A stretch of DNA of 64,000 bases from Faecalibacterium prausnitzii (GCF_003287495.1 NZ_PRLE01000002.1:62001-126000), one strand, 5' to 3'; shown: positions 1-7,244, counted from the first letter of the stretch. Numbers and translations are program-made. The notes: generated by a model from the sequence alone, not told the origin.

Positions 1-618
1 GGCGCGGTCGGAGCAAACGCTCTGCACCCAGTCCACCAGCCGGAACCGGACGATGTACTCCCCGCAGATAAGGTCATTCTCCTGCGGGAGGGCATAGCTG
101 CCGCAGGCCGCGCGGCAGAGGCCCGGGTAGAGCACGCACCACCAGTTTTTTCCGCTGCGGTCATTCTCCCCCAGCGTGAGGCGCAGGGCGTCGTACCGCC
201 CGGCGGGAAGGGCGGCGTTTTGATACCGGGTGGCGGCAAAGTACATGTTCACCAGTTCCACCCGGGCCGCCGGGGCAAGGCCAAGCCGGGCCAGCGTCTG
301 GCGGGCGGTCAGCTCCAGCGCGGGCAGGTTCTGTGCCGCCCAGTGCAGGGCTTCCGGCTGGGTGGACGCCCTGCACTGGGCATCCGTATAGGCCAGCAGG
401 GCGTCCCGCACGGCCAGCTTGGCGGTCTGGTCCTGCAGGCTGTCACTGTCGGCTTTGATGTGGAGCCGCAGGGTGTCGGCACAGAGGGCGGCCCCGGTGT
501 CCAGCTGGGCCCGGCCCCAGTCCAGCGCAAACCCGCTCAAACCGGCCAGCACGCACCCCAGCGCCAGCGCGGCACACCATACCGCCATTTCCCGGCGGGA
601 TAATTTTTTAGCAAACAT
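1..618 (-). CDS. spoIIR: Stage II sporulation protein R (SpoIIR), C-terminus cut by window edge
   Basis: SpoIIR is the secreted forespore signal that triggers processing of pro-sigma-E by SpoIIGA in spore formers. The frame stays open from ATG 618 to the left edge, giving 206 codons. A basic start (MFAKKLSRRE) and a hydrophobic segment form a signal or anchor. Next come LRLHIKADSDSLQDQ, matching the family pattern LR.HV.ANSDS..DQ, then KLAVRDALL, and near the end GKNWWCVLYPGLC, the most diagnostic SpoIIR block. The gene lies 70 bases downstream of the UPF0210 gene on the same strand, and its ATG directly follows the U-tract of the terminator between them. An ATG at codon 11 is possible but would remove the charged N-terminus. 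Family assignment is confident. Whether this lineage sporulates cannot be told from here. Confidence 0.9.
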   Translation of the reverse strand, partial: MFAKKLSRREMAVWCAALALGCVLAGLSGFALDWGRAQLDTGAALCADTLRLHIKADSDSLQDQTAKLAVRDALLAYTDAQCRASTQPEALHWAAQNLPALELTARQTLARLGLAPAARVELVNMYFAATRYQNAALPAGRYDALRLTLGENDRSGKNWWCVLYPGLCRAACGSYALPQENDLICGEYIVRFRLVDWVQSVCSDRA

Positions 619-668
619 AAAAACAGGCCCCTCTCTGGAAAAGTTATCCAGAGTATGGGCCTGTTTCT
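619..668 (-). terminator. Intrinsic terminator after the UPF0210 gene, overlapping the spoIIR ribosome-binding site
   Basis: Read on the minus strand, AAACAGGCCC pairs with GGGCCTGTTT, and an inner CTCTGG/CCAGAG extends the stem. A TTTTT run follows and the spoIIR ATG comes immediately after it. The only SD-like sequence (GAGAGGGG) lies inside the 3' arm, so the hairpin should hide the spoIIR start when it forms. Confidence 0.75.
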
Positions 669-688
669 CAACGTTGATACAAAAACGA

Positions 689-2056
689 TCAGTTCTTCAG
701 CGACTGCATGGGAGCCGGCAGACGGCCGCCGCGGTTGATGAAGACCGAGGGGTCGTGCTGGTTGACGGGCATGATGGGGCCGTAACCCAGCAGGCCGCCG
801 AAGTCCAGGATCTCGCCCGCCTTGCGGCCAATGGCCGGGATGACGCGGACGGCGGTGGTCTTGCTGTTCACCATGCCGATGGCGGCTTCGTCCGCAATGA
901 GGGCGCTGATGACGGCCGGGGTGGTATCGCCCGGGATGATGACCATGTCGATGCCCACCGAGCAGACCGCCGTCATGGCTTCCAGCTTCTCAATGGTCAG
1001 GCAGCCGGTCTCCGCCGCGTGGATCATGCCGTCGTCCTCACTGACCGGAATGAAAGCACCGGACAGGCCGCCGACATGGTTGGAGGCCATGACGCCGCCC
1101 TTTTTCACGGCGTCGTTCAGCAGGGCCAGGCAGGCCGTGGTGCCACAGCAGCCGCAGGTCTCCAGACCCATCTCTTCGAGAATGTTGGCCACGCTGTCGC
1201 CCACCGCCGGGGTAGGAGCCAGCGAGAGATCAATGATGCCTGCGGGCACGCCCAGTGCCTGGGAGGCAAGGTTTGCCACCAGCTGGCCCACGCGGGTGAT
1301 CTTGAACGCGGTCCGTTTGACCAGCTCTGCCACCTGGTCGATGGGCGCGTCCTTGGGCAGGCGGGCCAGTGCGGCGCGGACGGCACCGGGGCCGGAAACG
1401 CCAACGTGGATCTCACAGTCGGGTTCGCCGGGGCCGTGGAACGCGCCGGCCATAAAGGGGTTGTCCTCCGGTGCGTTGCAGAAGACGACCAGCTTTGCCG
1501 CGCCGATGCACTGACGGTCTGCCGTCAGCTCGGAGGCTTTCTTGACGGCCTCGCCCATCAGCTTAATGGCGTCCATGTTCAGGCCTGCCTTGGTGGCACC
1601 GATGTTGACCGAGCTGCAGACGATGTCCGTCTCGGCCAAAGCGCGGGGGATGGACTCGATGAGGCGTTTGTCGCCCGCCGAAAAGCCTTTGTGCACCAGG
1701 GCCGTGTAGCCGCCCACAAAGTTGACGCCCACCTTTTTGCCGGCAGCATCCAGTGCCCTGGCAAAATCCACGGGGTCCGCGTCCGGGCAGGCACCCAGCA
1801 GCATGGCAATGGGGGTCACGCTGATCCGCTTGTTGATGATGGGGATGCCATACTCGGCGCTGATGTGCTCCACCGCAGGCACCAGATTGGCCGCCTTGGT
1901 GGTGATCTTATTGTAAACTTTCTCGCAGGCCTTTTTGGAATCCGGGTCGATGCAGTCCAGCAGGCTGATGCCCATGGTAACGGTGCGCACGTCCAGATTA
2001 TCCTGCGTAAACATCTCGATGGTTTCGAGGATGTCGCCGGTGTTGATCATACTCAT
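689..2056 (-). CDS. UPF0210 (PFL-like, DUF711) family protein
   Basis: The 455-residue protein belongs to UPF0210/DUF711, a conserved bacterial and archaeal family of unknown biochemical function that is often paired with a small ACT-domain protein. The N-terminus ([13 protein letters not shown]) and the blocks [13 protein letters not shown] and [13 protein letters not shown] are typical. Start ATG 2056 has GAGGTT eight bases upstream. ATG 2050 (MINTGD), two codons later, matches other family members equally well. The ACT-domain gene lies upstream on the same strand, separated by one palindromic repeat element, which suggests co-transcription. A terminator follows. Length is normal for the family and nothing appears broken. 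I do not assign a reaction. Confidence 0.88.
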   Translation of the reverse strand: MSMINTGDILETIEMFTQDNLDVRTVTMGISLLDCIDPDSKKACEKVYNKITTKAANLVPAVEHISAEYGIPIINKRISVTPIAMLLGACPDADPVDFARALDAAGKKVGVNFVGGYTALVHKGFSAGDKRLIESIPRALAETDIVCSSVNIGATKAGLNMDAIKLMGEAVKKASELTADRQCIGAAKLVVFCNAPEDNPFMAGAFHGPGEPDCEIHVGVSGPGAVRAALARLPKDAPIDQVAELVKRTAFKITRVGQLVANLASQALGVPAGIIDLSLAPTPAVGDSVANILEEMGLETCGCCGTTACLALLNDAVKKGGVMASNHVGGLSGAFIPVSEDDGMIHAAETGCLTIEKLEAMTAVCSVGIDMVIIPGDTTPAVISALIADEAAIGMVNSKTTAVRVIPAIGRKAGEILDFGGLLGYGPIMPVNQHDPSVFINRGGRLPAPMQSLKN

Positions 2057-2101
2057 TGATATGGAACCTCGCAATTCTATACTCGATGTATCTCTTCGTA
2101 C

Positions 2102-2283
2102 AACCTCTCAGTCGAGCTTCGCTCGCCAGCCGCTCCCCTTTCGGCACTTTCGTGCCACCTCCCCCGGCCGGGGGAGTCTTTCCTAGCAGGGGAGCCTTTG
2201 GCAAATAGGAAAAGCTTCCATCGACTGCCAAGGCCTCCCCTGTTAGGGGAGGTGGCACGCCGTCAGGCGTGACGGAGAGGTTT
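2102..2283. repeat. Palindromic intergenic repeat, copy 1 (full length)
   Basis: About 182 bases bounded by an imperfect inverted repeat (AACCTCTCAGTC at the left, GACGGAGAGGTT at the right). In order it holds a mini-hairpin GAGC/GCTC, a GGCAC/GTGCC hairpin, the perfect palindrome CTCCCCCGGCCGGGGGAG (2159-2176), a long inner inverted repeat (GGGGAGCCTTTGGCA against TGCCAAGGCCTCCCC) and a right-hand mini-hairpin ACGCC/GGCGT. The right end overlaps the stop codon of the ACT-domain gene. No open frame or transposase is present. Confidence 0.85.
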
Positions 2284-2551
2284 AAATCGTGTGCATGGCG
2301 TCGAAGACTTCCTGGCGGGTGAGGTTGATCTGCATCCCCATCTCTTTGGCCAGGGCGTCCATGCGCTGGTGCAGCTCCTCATGGCTGACACTGCACTTGG
2401 AGATATCCACCAGCATGATCATGGCGAACATGCCATGCAGAATGCTCTGGGTCACGTCCTCAATGTTGATATTCAGTTCGCTGCAAAGGGTCGAGACTTT
2501 GGCGACCACGCCAACGGTATCATGACCCATGACCGTGATAAATGCTTTCAT
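2282..2551 (-). CDS. ACT domain-containing protein (UPF0237 type)
   Basis: This 89-residue protein is a single ACT domain: MKAFITVMGHDTVGVVAKVSTLCSELNINIEDV is the canonical first strand, helix and second strand, with the glycine-rich ligand turn. ACT domains bind small molecules, usually amino acids, and mostly act as regulatory modules. Stand-alone members of this type are commonly encoded beside UPF0210 proteins, as here. ATG 2551 was chosen because the domain starts there; 19 further upstream in-frame residues are not conserved-looking. The SD is weak (GGGG, about seven bases upstream). Its stop codon lies inside the end of repeat copy 1, and repeat copy 2 lies 27 bases upstream of its start, so the gene is bracketed by two copies. 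Confidence 0.88.
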   Translation of the reverse strand: MKAFITVMGHDTVGVVAKVSTLCSELNINIEDVTQSILHGMFAMIMLVDISKCSVSHEELHQRMDALAKEMGMQINLTRQEVFDAMHTI

Positions 2552-2577
2552 AATTTCTACCCCATAATTTAAGTTTG

Positions 2578-2740
2578 ACCTCTCAGTCGAGCTTCGCTCG
2601 CCAGCCACTCCTCTTTCGGCACTTTCGTGCCACCTCCCCCAGCCGGGGGAGTCTTTGGCAAATAGAGAAAGCTTCCATCGACTGCCAAGGCCTCCCCTAT
2701 TAGGGAAGGTGGCATCGCGCTAGCGAGGACGGAGAGGTTT
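2578..2740. repeat. Palindromic intergenic repeat, copy 2 (full length)
   Basis: Same architecture as copy 1: left end ACCTCTCAGTC, left mini-hairpin GAGC/GCTC, GGCAC/GTGCC hairpin, C-rich/G-rich palindrome (one change), inner inverted repeat around TTGGCA/TGCCAAGG, right mini-hairpin TCGC/GCGA and right end GACGGAGAGGTTT. It fills much of the gap 2552-2911; the rest of that gap is AT-rich and holds the promoter of the next operon. Confidence 0.85.
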
Positions 2741-2839
2741 CGTTCCCCTCAAGTATAGCAGATTTGCTGAAATTTGAACACTGTTTTTAGAAAAAAGAAC
2801 CGAGAACACTCCCAAAAGACATTCTATGCAAAAAACCAG

Positions 2840-2868
2840 ATGAAAACAGCCGCCGCTTGTGTTATACT
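2840..2868 (+). promoter_or_regulatory. Sigma-A type promoter of the Lrp-aminotransferase-ispE operon
   Basis: The -10 box TATACT (2863-2868) is strong. A weak -35 (ATGAAA, 2840-2845) sits 17 bases upstream. The position, about 44 bases before the first ATG of the operon, fits. Confidence 0.5.
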
Positions 2869-2911
2869 TATTTACAAATCTCGCACAACAAGCTGAAAAG
2901 GAGAACGCACC

Positions 2912-3391
2912 ATGGAACAGCTTTTGAAAATTCTGGAAGATAACGCGCGGCTTTCCGTTGAGGACATTGCCACGATGCTGAATAAATCCCCCGCCGAGGT
3001 GGCGGCCATGATCGACCTGGCCCGGGCGCAGGGCATCATCAAGGGCTACAAGACCCTTGTGGACTGGGAAAAGGCCGGGGTGAACCGGGTGGAGGCGGTC
3101 ATTGAGCTGAACGTCAGCCCCAAGAAGAGCCGCGGCTTTGATGAGATCGCGGCCACCATTGCCGCTTTTGACGAGGTGGAGAGCGTGCTGCTGATGAGCG
3201 GCGGTTACGACCTGCAGCTGGTCATCAAGGGCCAGACGTTCCAGGAGATCGCCCTGTTTGTGGCAAAGCGGCTGAGCCCGCTGGACGATGTGCTGTCCAC
3301 GGCCACTCACTTTGTCCTCCGCACCTACAAAAAAGAGGGCCGCCTGTACCAGGACGACGAGATCGATGAAAGAGAGTGCACGGTGCTGTGA
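2912..3391 (+). CDS. Lrp/AsnC family transcriptional regulator
   Basis: The 159-residue protein has an N-terminal winged helix-turn-helix of the Lrp/AsnC type (residues 1-60: LLKILEDNARLSVEDIATMLNKSPAEVAAMI, then GIIKGYKTLVDW) and a C-terminal RAM/ligand-sensing domain (about 65-145, with VLLMSGGYDLQLVIKG). Proteins of this family form octamer-like assemblies and respond to amino acids. A good SD (AAAGGAGAA) precedes the ATG. Its stop overlaps the aminotransferase start (TGATG), so the two are translationally coupled. By family logic it probably controls its own operon in response to an amino acid made or used by the aminotransferase; this is inference. Confidence 0.92.
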   Translation: MEQLLKILEDNARLSVEDIATMLNKSPAEVAAMIDLARAQGIIKGYKTLVDWEKAGVNRVEAVIELNVSPKKSRGFDEIAATIAAFDEVESVLLMSGGYDLQLVIKGQTFQEIALFVAKRLSPLDDVLSTATHFVLRTYKKEGRLYQDDEIDERECTVL

Positions 3392-4575
3392 TGGATTACG
3401 AACGACTGATCGCGCCTGCCGCCAAGGCCATGCGGCCCTCCGGCATCCGCAAATTCTTTGATCTGGCCGCTGAGATGCCCGAGTGCATCAGCCTGGGCGT
3501 GGGCGAGCCGGATTTCAAAACGCCCTGGGCCGTGCGGGAAGCCGGCATCGAGAGCCTGGAACACGGCCGCACCCGCTACACCTCCAACGCGGGCCTCAAG
3601 GAGCTGCGGGCGGAGATCACCCGCTATCTCGCCCGCCGGATGAATCTCCACTATGAGCCCAGCCAGGTGCTGGTGACGGTAGGCGGCAGCGAGGCCATTG
3701 ACATGTGCATCCGCACGCTGGTCCAGCCCGGGGATGAGGTCGTCATCCCGGAGCCCTGCTTTGTCTGCTACGAGCCCATCACCACCCTTTCCGGCGGTGT
3801 GCCGGTCCATGTGGCCTGTCGACAGGAGGATGAGTTCCGCCTCAAAGCAGACGCTCTCAAAGCGGCCATTACCCCCAAGACCAAGCTGGTCATCATGCCG
3901 TTCCCCAACAACCCCACGGGTGCCGTGATGGAGCGGGAAGACCTGGAGGCCGTTGCGGAGGTGCTGCGGGGCACCAACATCATGGTGCTTTCCGATGAAA
4001 TTTACGCGGAGCTCAACTATGGCCTGCGGCCCCACGTCTCCATTGCGTCCCTGCCGGATATGGCGGAGCGGACCATCGTGGTCAATGGCTTCTCCAAGAG
4101 TTATGCCATGACGGGCTGGCGGCTGGGCTATGCCTGCGGCCCGGAGCCCATCATCAAAATCATGACCAAGATCCACCAGAGCGCCATCATGAGCGCCCCC
4201 ACCACCAGCCAGTACGCGGCCATCACCGCCCTGAAAGAGTGCGATGGCGAGATCGACCGGATGCGGGACGAGTACAACATGCGCCGCCGCCTGGTGGTGA
4301 AGAGCTTCAACCAGATGGGGCTGACCTGCTTTGAGCCCCGGGGCGCGTTCTATGCGTTCCCCTGCATCAAGTCCACCGGGATGAGCAGCCAGGAATTCTG
4401 CACAAAGCTGCTGGAACAGAAGCATGTGGCCATCATCCCCGGCGACGCCTTTGGTGCCTCCGGCGAGGGATATGCCCGGGTGTCCTACGCGTATTCCGTA
4501 GAGCACCTGAAAGAGGCCCTGAAGCGGATCAAGGAGTTCCTGCAGGAAAACGGCATTTATCACGGGGAAGCATAA
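3391..4575 (+). CDS. Pyridoxal phosphate-dependent class I/II aminotransferase
   Basis: This is a 394-residue fold-type I aminotransferase. Visible motifs are SLGVGEPDF near the N-terminus, TVGGSEAIDM, the PLP-contacting FPNNPTGAVM, DEIYAEL with the pyridine-nitrogen aspartate, and NGFSKSYAMTGWRLGY, where the lysine of SKS is the Schiff-base residue. It resembles the aspartate/aromatic/alanine-type group (PatA/AspC-like); the exact substrate cannot be read from sequence. ATG 3391 overlaps the stop of the Lrp-type gene; an in-frame GTG 15 bases upstream lies inside that gene and lacks an SD. The Lrp regulator is its natural partner, and ispE follows after 15 bases. Confidence 0.92.
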   Translation: MDYERLIAPAAKAMRPSGIRKFFDLAAEMPECISLGVGEPDFKTPWAVREAGIESLEHGRTRYTSNAGLKELRAEITRYLARRMNLHYEPSQVLVTVGGSEAIDMCIRTLVQPGDEVVIPEPCFVCYEPITTLSGGVPVHVACRQEDEFRLKADALKAAITPKTKLVIMPFPNNPTGAVMEREDLEAVAEVLRGTNIMVLSDEIYAELNYGLRPHVSIASLPDMAERTIVVNGFSKSYAMTGWRLGYACGPEPIIKIMTKIHQSAIMSAPTTSQYAAITALKECDGEIDRMRDEYNMRRRLVVKSFNQMGLTCFEPRGAFYAFPCIKSTGMSSQEFCTKLLEQKHVAIIPGDAFGASGEGYARVSYAYSVEHLKEALKRIKEFLQENGIYHGEA

Positions 4576-4590
4576 CGGGAGGAAACAACC

Positions 4591-5481
4591 ATGGCAACTT
4601 TGAAAAGCGTGACCGTTCTGGCCCCTGCCAAGCTCAACCTGGCACTGGATGTGGTGGGTCTGCTGCCCAACGGCTATCATAATCTGGATATGACCATGCA
4701 GGCCATCACCCTGTACGAGCGGGTGGTGCTCCGCCGGAGCAATACCCTGAGCCTGAGCCTGCCCGGCAGTCCGGTGGCCGCCAACGACAGCAATACCGCC
4801 ATCAAGGCGGCCATTGCCTTTTTCCAGTACACGGGCCTTTTGGCGGGTGTGGACATCACCATTTATAAAAACGTGCCCGTCCGGGCCGGTATGGCGGGCG
4901 GCAGTGCCGACGCCGCCGGTGTGCTGGTGGGCCTGAACGCCCTGTACGGGGCCAAACTCTCCATGAGTGAGCTCTGCGCTCTGGGTGCCAAAATTGGTGC
5001 CGACGTGCCTTTTGCTCTCATGGGCGGCACCTGCCGGGTGCAGGGTGTGGGCGATATCCTAAAAGCCCTGCCGCCCTGCCCGGACTGCTGGTTCACCGTG
5101 GTGATGCCGGATTACGGCGTCTCTACCCCGGAGGCCTTTGCGGCTTATGACAAAGTGGGCAGCAGCACCCACCCGGACTGTGAGGCCCAGGAAAAGGCCG
5201 TCCGGGCCGAAGATCTGGCCGGGGTCTGCGCGGCGGCCGGCAACGCGCTGGAAGAGTGCAGCGGTGCCAGGGACAACGAGGCCATCAAAGCGGCTCTCCG
5301 CCAGCACGGTGCCGTCACGGCCCTGATGACGGGCAGCGGCGCGGCGGTGTTCGGCGTGTTTCCCACCGAAGAGGCCGCCCGTGGAGCTGCCGAGGCCCTC
5401 AAGGCCCAGTGGCCGCAGGTGTATGTGGCCCAGCCCGATAAAGGCGGTGCCCGGGTCGTCAGCCCCAAATGGCTGCTGTAA
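4591..5481 (+). CDS. ispE: 4-diphosphocytidyl-2-C-methyl-D-erythritol kinase
   Basis: IspE phosphorylates CDP-methylerythritol in the non-mevalonate isoprenoid pathway. The 296-residue protein shows the GHMP kinase signature: APAKLNLALDV near the start, PNGYHNLDM, the ATP loop PVRAGMAGGSADAAGVL (about residues 93-109) and the C-terminal TGSGAAVFGVF. Length is normal. GGGAGG precedes the ATG. It is third in an operon behind an Lrp-type regulator and an aminotransferase, an unusual pairing, since ispE in Firmicutes often sits near purR or veg. A terminator hairpin follows at once. Confidence 0.95.
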   Translation: MATLKSVTVLAPAKLNLALDVVGLLPNGYHNLDMTMQAITLYERVVLRRSNTLSLSLPGSPVAANDSNTAIKAAIAFFQYTGLLAGVDITIYKNVPVRAGMAGGSADAAGVLVGLNALYGAKLSMSELCALGAKIGADVPFALMGGTCRVQGVGDILKALPPCPDCWFTVVMPDYGVSTPEAFAAYDKVGSSTHPDCEAQEKAVRAEDLAGVCAAAGNALEECSGARDNEAIKAALRQHGAVTALMTGSGAAVFGVFPTEEAARGAAEALKAQWPQVYVAQPDKGGARVVSPKWLL

Positions 5482-5499
5482 GCGTTTCAGAATGCATAA

Positions 5500-5547
5500 A
5501 CCCTCCTTTCTCCGGAAATGCTATTCCAAGAGAAGGGAGGGTCTTTT
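5500..5547 (+). terminator. Terminator after ispE that contains the SD of the DUF378 gene
   Basis: ACCCTCCTTTCT (5500-5511) pairs with AGAAGGGAGGGT (5531-5542) with one G-U pair, followed by CTTTTT. The 3' arm GGGAGG is also the SD of the next gene, whose GTG starts right after the T-run. Confidence 0.75.
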
Positions 5548-5548
5548 T

Positions 5549-5749
5549 GTGCAGACCTTTTATAAAATCTGTCTGATTCTCATGATCATCGGCGGCATCA
5601 ACTGGGGGCTGGTGGGCCTGTTCCAATTCGATTTTGTGGGCTGGCTGCTGGGCGGCAGCAGCTCCATCTGGTCCCGGATCGTGTTCACTGTGGTGGGCGC
5701 GGCCGCGCTCTGCGGCATCCCGGGTCTGTTTTCCGACGAAGCAGAGTAA
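5549..5749 (+). CDS. DUF378 family small membrane protein
   Basis: A 66-residue protein starting at GTG (VQTFYKICLILMIIGGINWGLVGLFQFD) matches the DUF378 (YuzA-like) pattern: a first membrane helix with the hallmark IIGGINWGLVG, a loop and a second helix (SRIVFTVVGAAALCGI). Function is unknown for the family. The start is fixed by the SD GGGAGG at 5535-5540; there is no ATG candidate before residue 14. The start codon follows a terminator T-tract directly, so translation depends on read-through transcription and an open hairpin, or on a promoter I cannot see. A bidirectional terminator follows. Confidence 0.82.
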   Translation: MQTFYKICLILMIIGGINWGLVGLFQFDFVGWLLGGSSSIWSRIVFTVVGAAALCGIPGLFSDEAE

Positions 5750-5752
5750 CGC

Positions 5753-5800
5753 AAAAACGGCTCCTTGCAAAAAACGGCCCCCTGCAAGGGAGCCGTTTTT
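5753..5800. terminator. Bidirectional terminator between DUF378 and redoxin genes
   Basis: AAAAACGGCTCC and GGAGCCGTTTTT pair, extended inward by CTTGCA/TGCAAG. A and T tracts flank both sides, so it can serve both convergent genes. Confidence 0.85.
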
Positions 5801-5811
5801 CTTGTGCCGTT

Positions 5812-6444
5812 TTATTCTTCTTCCCAGCCGACAAGATCGGGCAGGGTAAGGGTCTCATCAGAGCAGTGGGGATTGGTGGTACCATGGGCCGCCATAGACG
5901 CCCGCTCGATCTCCCGCACGATGTCGTTGATGGCCCGGCAGTCTTCGGGCAGGTCGGTCTGGTTGCGGCCGGAGTGGGTGAACAGAATCTTGCCCAGGTG
6001 GCCCACCACCAGTGTCAGGGGTAAAATCTGGGGGGCGGATTTATCGTAGTGGTAGCCCGCGTCTTTGGCGGCCTTGAAAATTTTCTGGGCCGCAAAGCTC
6101 CAGCTCAAAAGGCCGCGGGTCTGCTCCACACCCAGATACCCGTACAAAACGCCCGGTGCGTCGCAGATGACGGGGAACGGGAAATCAGAGCCCCGGGTGG
6201 CCGCCGCCACGCTCTGGGCCGAGGAGCGCACCACGCAGGCCAGCCGCACCCCTTTCAGGGCGGGCAGGGTCTTGAGATAGCGGGTGACATACTCCCGGGT
6301 GACCGGGTGGTCGAACCCGGGCAGAAAGATCATGCACAGCGGCCGGGTGCCCTCACACAGGGCGTAAAAATCGTTGCCCGGCACCGTGGGGGTGTCGTAG
6401 GTAAACCGGGGGATGCTGGTCCCCACCAGATGCTCACTTTTCAT
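5812..6444 (-). CDS. AhpC/TSA-like redoxin domain protein without the peroxidatic cysteine
   Basis: The 210-residue protein has a thioredoxin/peroxiredoxin-like layout: GNDFYALCEGTRPLCMIFLPGFDHPVTREYV (about residues 24-53), LPALKGVRLACVVRSSAQSV, FPFPVICDAPGVLYGYLGV and a late strand ILPLTLVVGHLGKILFTHSG. In active peroxiredoxins the loop after the FLP strand carries the peroxidatic cysteine (P...C...E); here it reads HPVTREY with valine at that place. Cys30 and Cys37 lie just before it and could have another redox role. ATG 6444 starts at a typical N-terminus; the SD (AAAGGA) is about 12 bases away. It may be a degenerate peroxiredoxin or a binding domain. No partner gene is adjacent. Confidence 0.65.
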   Translation of the reverse strand: MKSEHLVGTSIPRFTYDTPTVPGNDFYALCEGTRPLCMIFLPGFDHPVTREYVTRYLKTLPALKGVRLACVVRSSAQSVAAATRGSDFPFPVICDAPGVLYGYLGVEQTRGLLSWSFAAQKIFKAAKDAGYHYDKSAPQILPLTLVVGHLGKILFTHSGRNQTDLPEDCRAINDIVREIERASMAAHGTTNPHCSDETLTLPDLVGWEEE

Positions 6445-6492
6445 GCCGCAATGCACATCCTTTCCATCTTCACCAACAAAGCAAGAGTTGTA

Positions 6493-6523
6493 GGGTATTT
6501 CCCGCCTGCGGCGGGAAATACCC
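6493..6523. other. Perfect 14-bp inverted repeat upstream of the redoxin gene
   Basis: GGGTATTTCCCGCC, a three-base loop TGC, then GGCGGGAAATACCC. It sits about 50 bases before the redoxin ATG. There is no T-run on the redoxin strand, so it is not an obvious terminator. It could be an operator or an mRNA-stabilising hairpin. Confidence 0.6.
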
Positions 6524-6544
6524 CTGCTGCACCCCAGATGCCTA

Positions 6545-6592
6545 TAAAAAAATCCACACACTGGCTTTTCGCAAAAGGCCAGCGGTGGATGC
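6545..6592 (-). terminator. Intrinsic terminator downstream of the structured RNA candidate
   Basis: Read on the minus strand, ATCCAC...CTGGC, a short A/T loop, GCCAG...GTGGAT, then a run of seven T. It ends transcription arriving from the DUF1292/RNA side before the redoxin gene. Confidence 0.8.
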
Positions 6593-6600
6593 ATTTCGAT

Positions 6601-6803
6601 AAAAAGATCCCGCCCGGTCGTCTGCGGTCAATCAAACCTACCCTTACGGACAGGTGGGTGCCCTGTCGCCGGATTCACGCTTCCTCATCGAGCCTCCATG
6701 GTCGACCCATGGCGGGGAGGTCTGCAATCCACCGGAGAACTCCAAGCTCCCGTTGAATGATTAGTAGGATCATATAAACCGCAACAAATCGCGCCGGGCA
6801 GGA
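6601..6803 (-). ncRNA. Candidate structured RNA of about 200 nt (unassigned)
   Basis: On the minus strand TCCTGCCCGG (6803-6794) pairs with CCGGGCGGGA (6617-6608), followed by TTTTT, closing a 200-nt domain. Inside, TGCGGT (+6623-6628) pairs with 6778-6783, and CCTAC (6637-6641) with 6764-6768 across an internal loop. An arm GGATT/AATCC (6671-6675 with 6726-6730) contains CCTC/GAGG and a CCATGG hairpin. A separate hairpin GACAGG/CCTGTC lies at 6649-6667. No reading frame fits. A 6S RNA would match in size but should be an unbranched rod; SRP, RNase P and tmRNA signatures are absent. The 5' closing arm can instead pair with CCAGGCA just upstream (about 6807-6813). It lies downstream of DUF1292, from which it may be processed; a TATATG at 6776-6771 could be a -10. 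Confidence 0.6.
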
Positions 6804-6839
6804 AGTCTTGCCTGGTAATTTGTCTGGAAAATAAGGGAC

Positions 6840-7154
6840 TTACTCGATCTCGAACTGGTCGGACAGCCGCTTCTCAAACAGCTTGCTCACTTCCAGCAGA
6901 GTCTCGTCATCTTCCACAACGTCCAGATACTCGCCCTCGTCGTCTTCGCCCACGCTCAGGATGACCAGCTGTGCATCATCATTCACATCATCCTCGTTCT
7001 CGGCGTATTCCACAACGGCCAGGTAATGCACGCCCTTATGGTCCAGCGCGTCGATCACTTCAAACGTGACTTCGTTGCCGTCCTCGTCCTCAAGGGTCAT
7101 CAGGTCGGGCTGATATTCCTCTTCGGCACCCGGGGTCTTGATTTCATCTGCCAT
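6840..7154 (-). CDS. DUF1292 domain-containing protein (YrzB-like)
   Basis: The very acidic 104-residue protein has the DUF1292 core: TLEDEDGNEVTFEVIDALDHKGVHYLAVVE, a middle acidic stretch and ILSVGEDDEGEYLDVVEDDETLLEVSKLFEKRL. Function is unknown. In many Firmicutes it lies beside ruvX; here ruvX is about 1 kb away with a cyclophilin gene inserted between. A clear SD (AGGAG) and a consensus-like promoter (7245-7273) precede it. The transcript runs on into the structured RNA region. Confidence 0.9.
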   Translation of the reverse strand: MADEIKTPGAEEEYQPDLMTLEDEDGNEVTFEVIDALDHKGVHYLAVVEYAENEDDVNDDAQLVILSVGEDDEGEYLDVVEDDETLLEVSKLFEKRLSDQFEIE

Positions 7155-7244
7155 AAGTTCGTTCTCCTGTAATATCGTAAATTTTGCATAAAATCGTCAT
7201 AGCTCTGCCCTTTGCGGGGAGTGCCCGCTGCTGGGTACGCCTAT

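Noticed and set aside
419-2059. Long plus-strand open frame opposite the UPF0210 gene
   Set aside because: It is antisense to a clear protein family member, has low-complexity His/Gly/Ala composition and no SD; high GC and codon bias create such shadows throughout the window (also opposite addB, addA, topA, trmFO, smc, leuS, argS and the hydrogenase).
6601-6803. 6S, SRP, RNase P or tmRNA identity for the structured RNA
   Set aside because: Size fits 6S but the fold is branched rather than a rod; the SRP GGAAGGAAGCAGC-type core, RNase P GAGGAAAGTC and tmRNA tRNA-like ends are missing.
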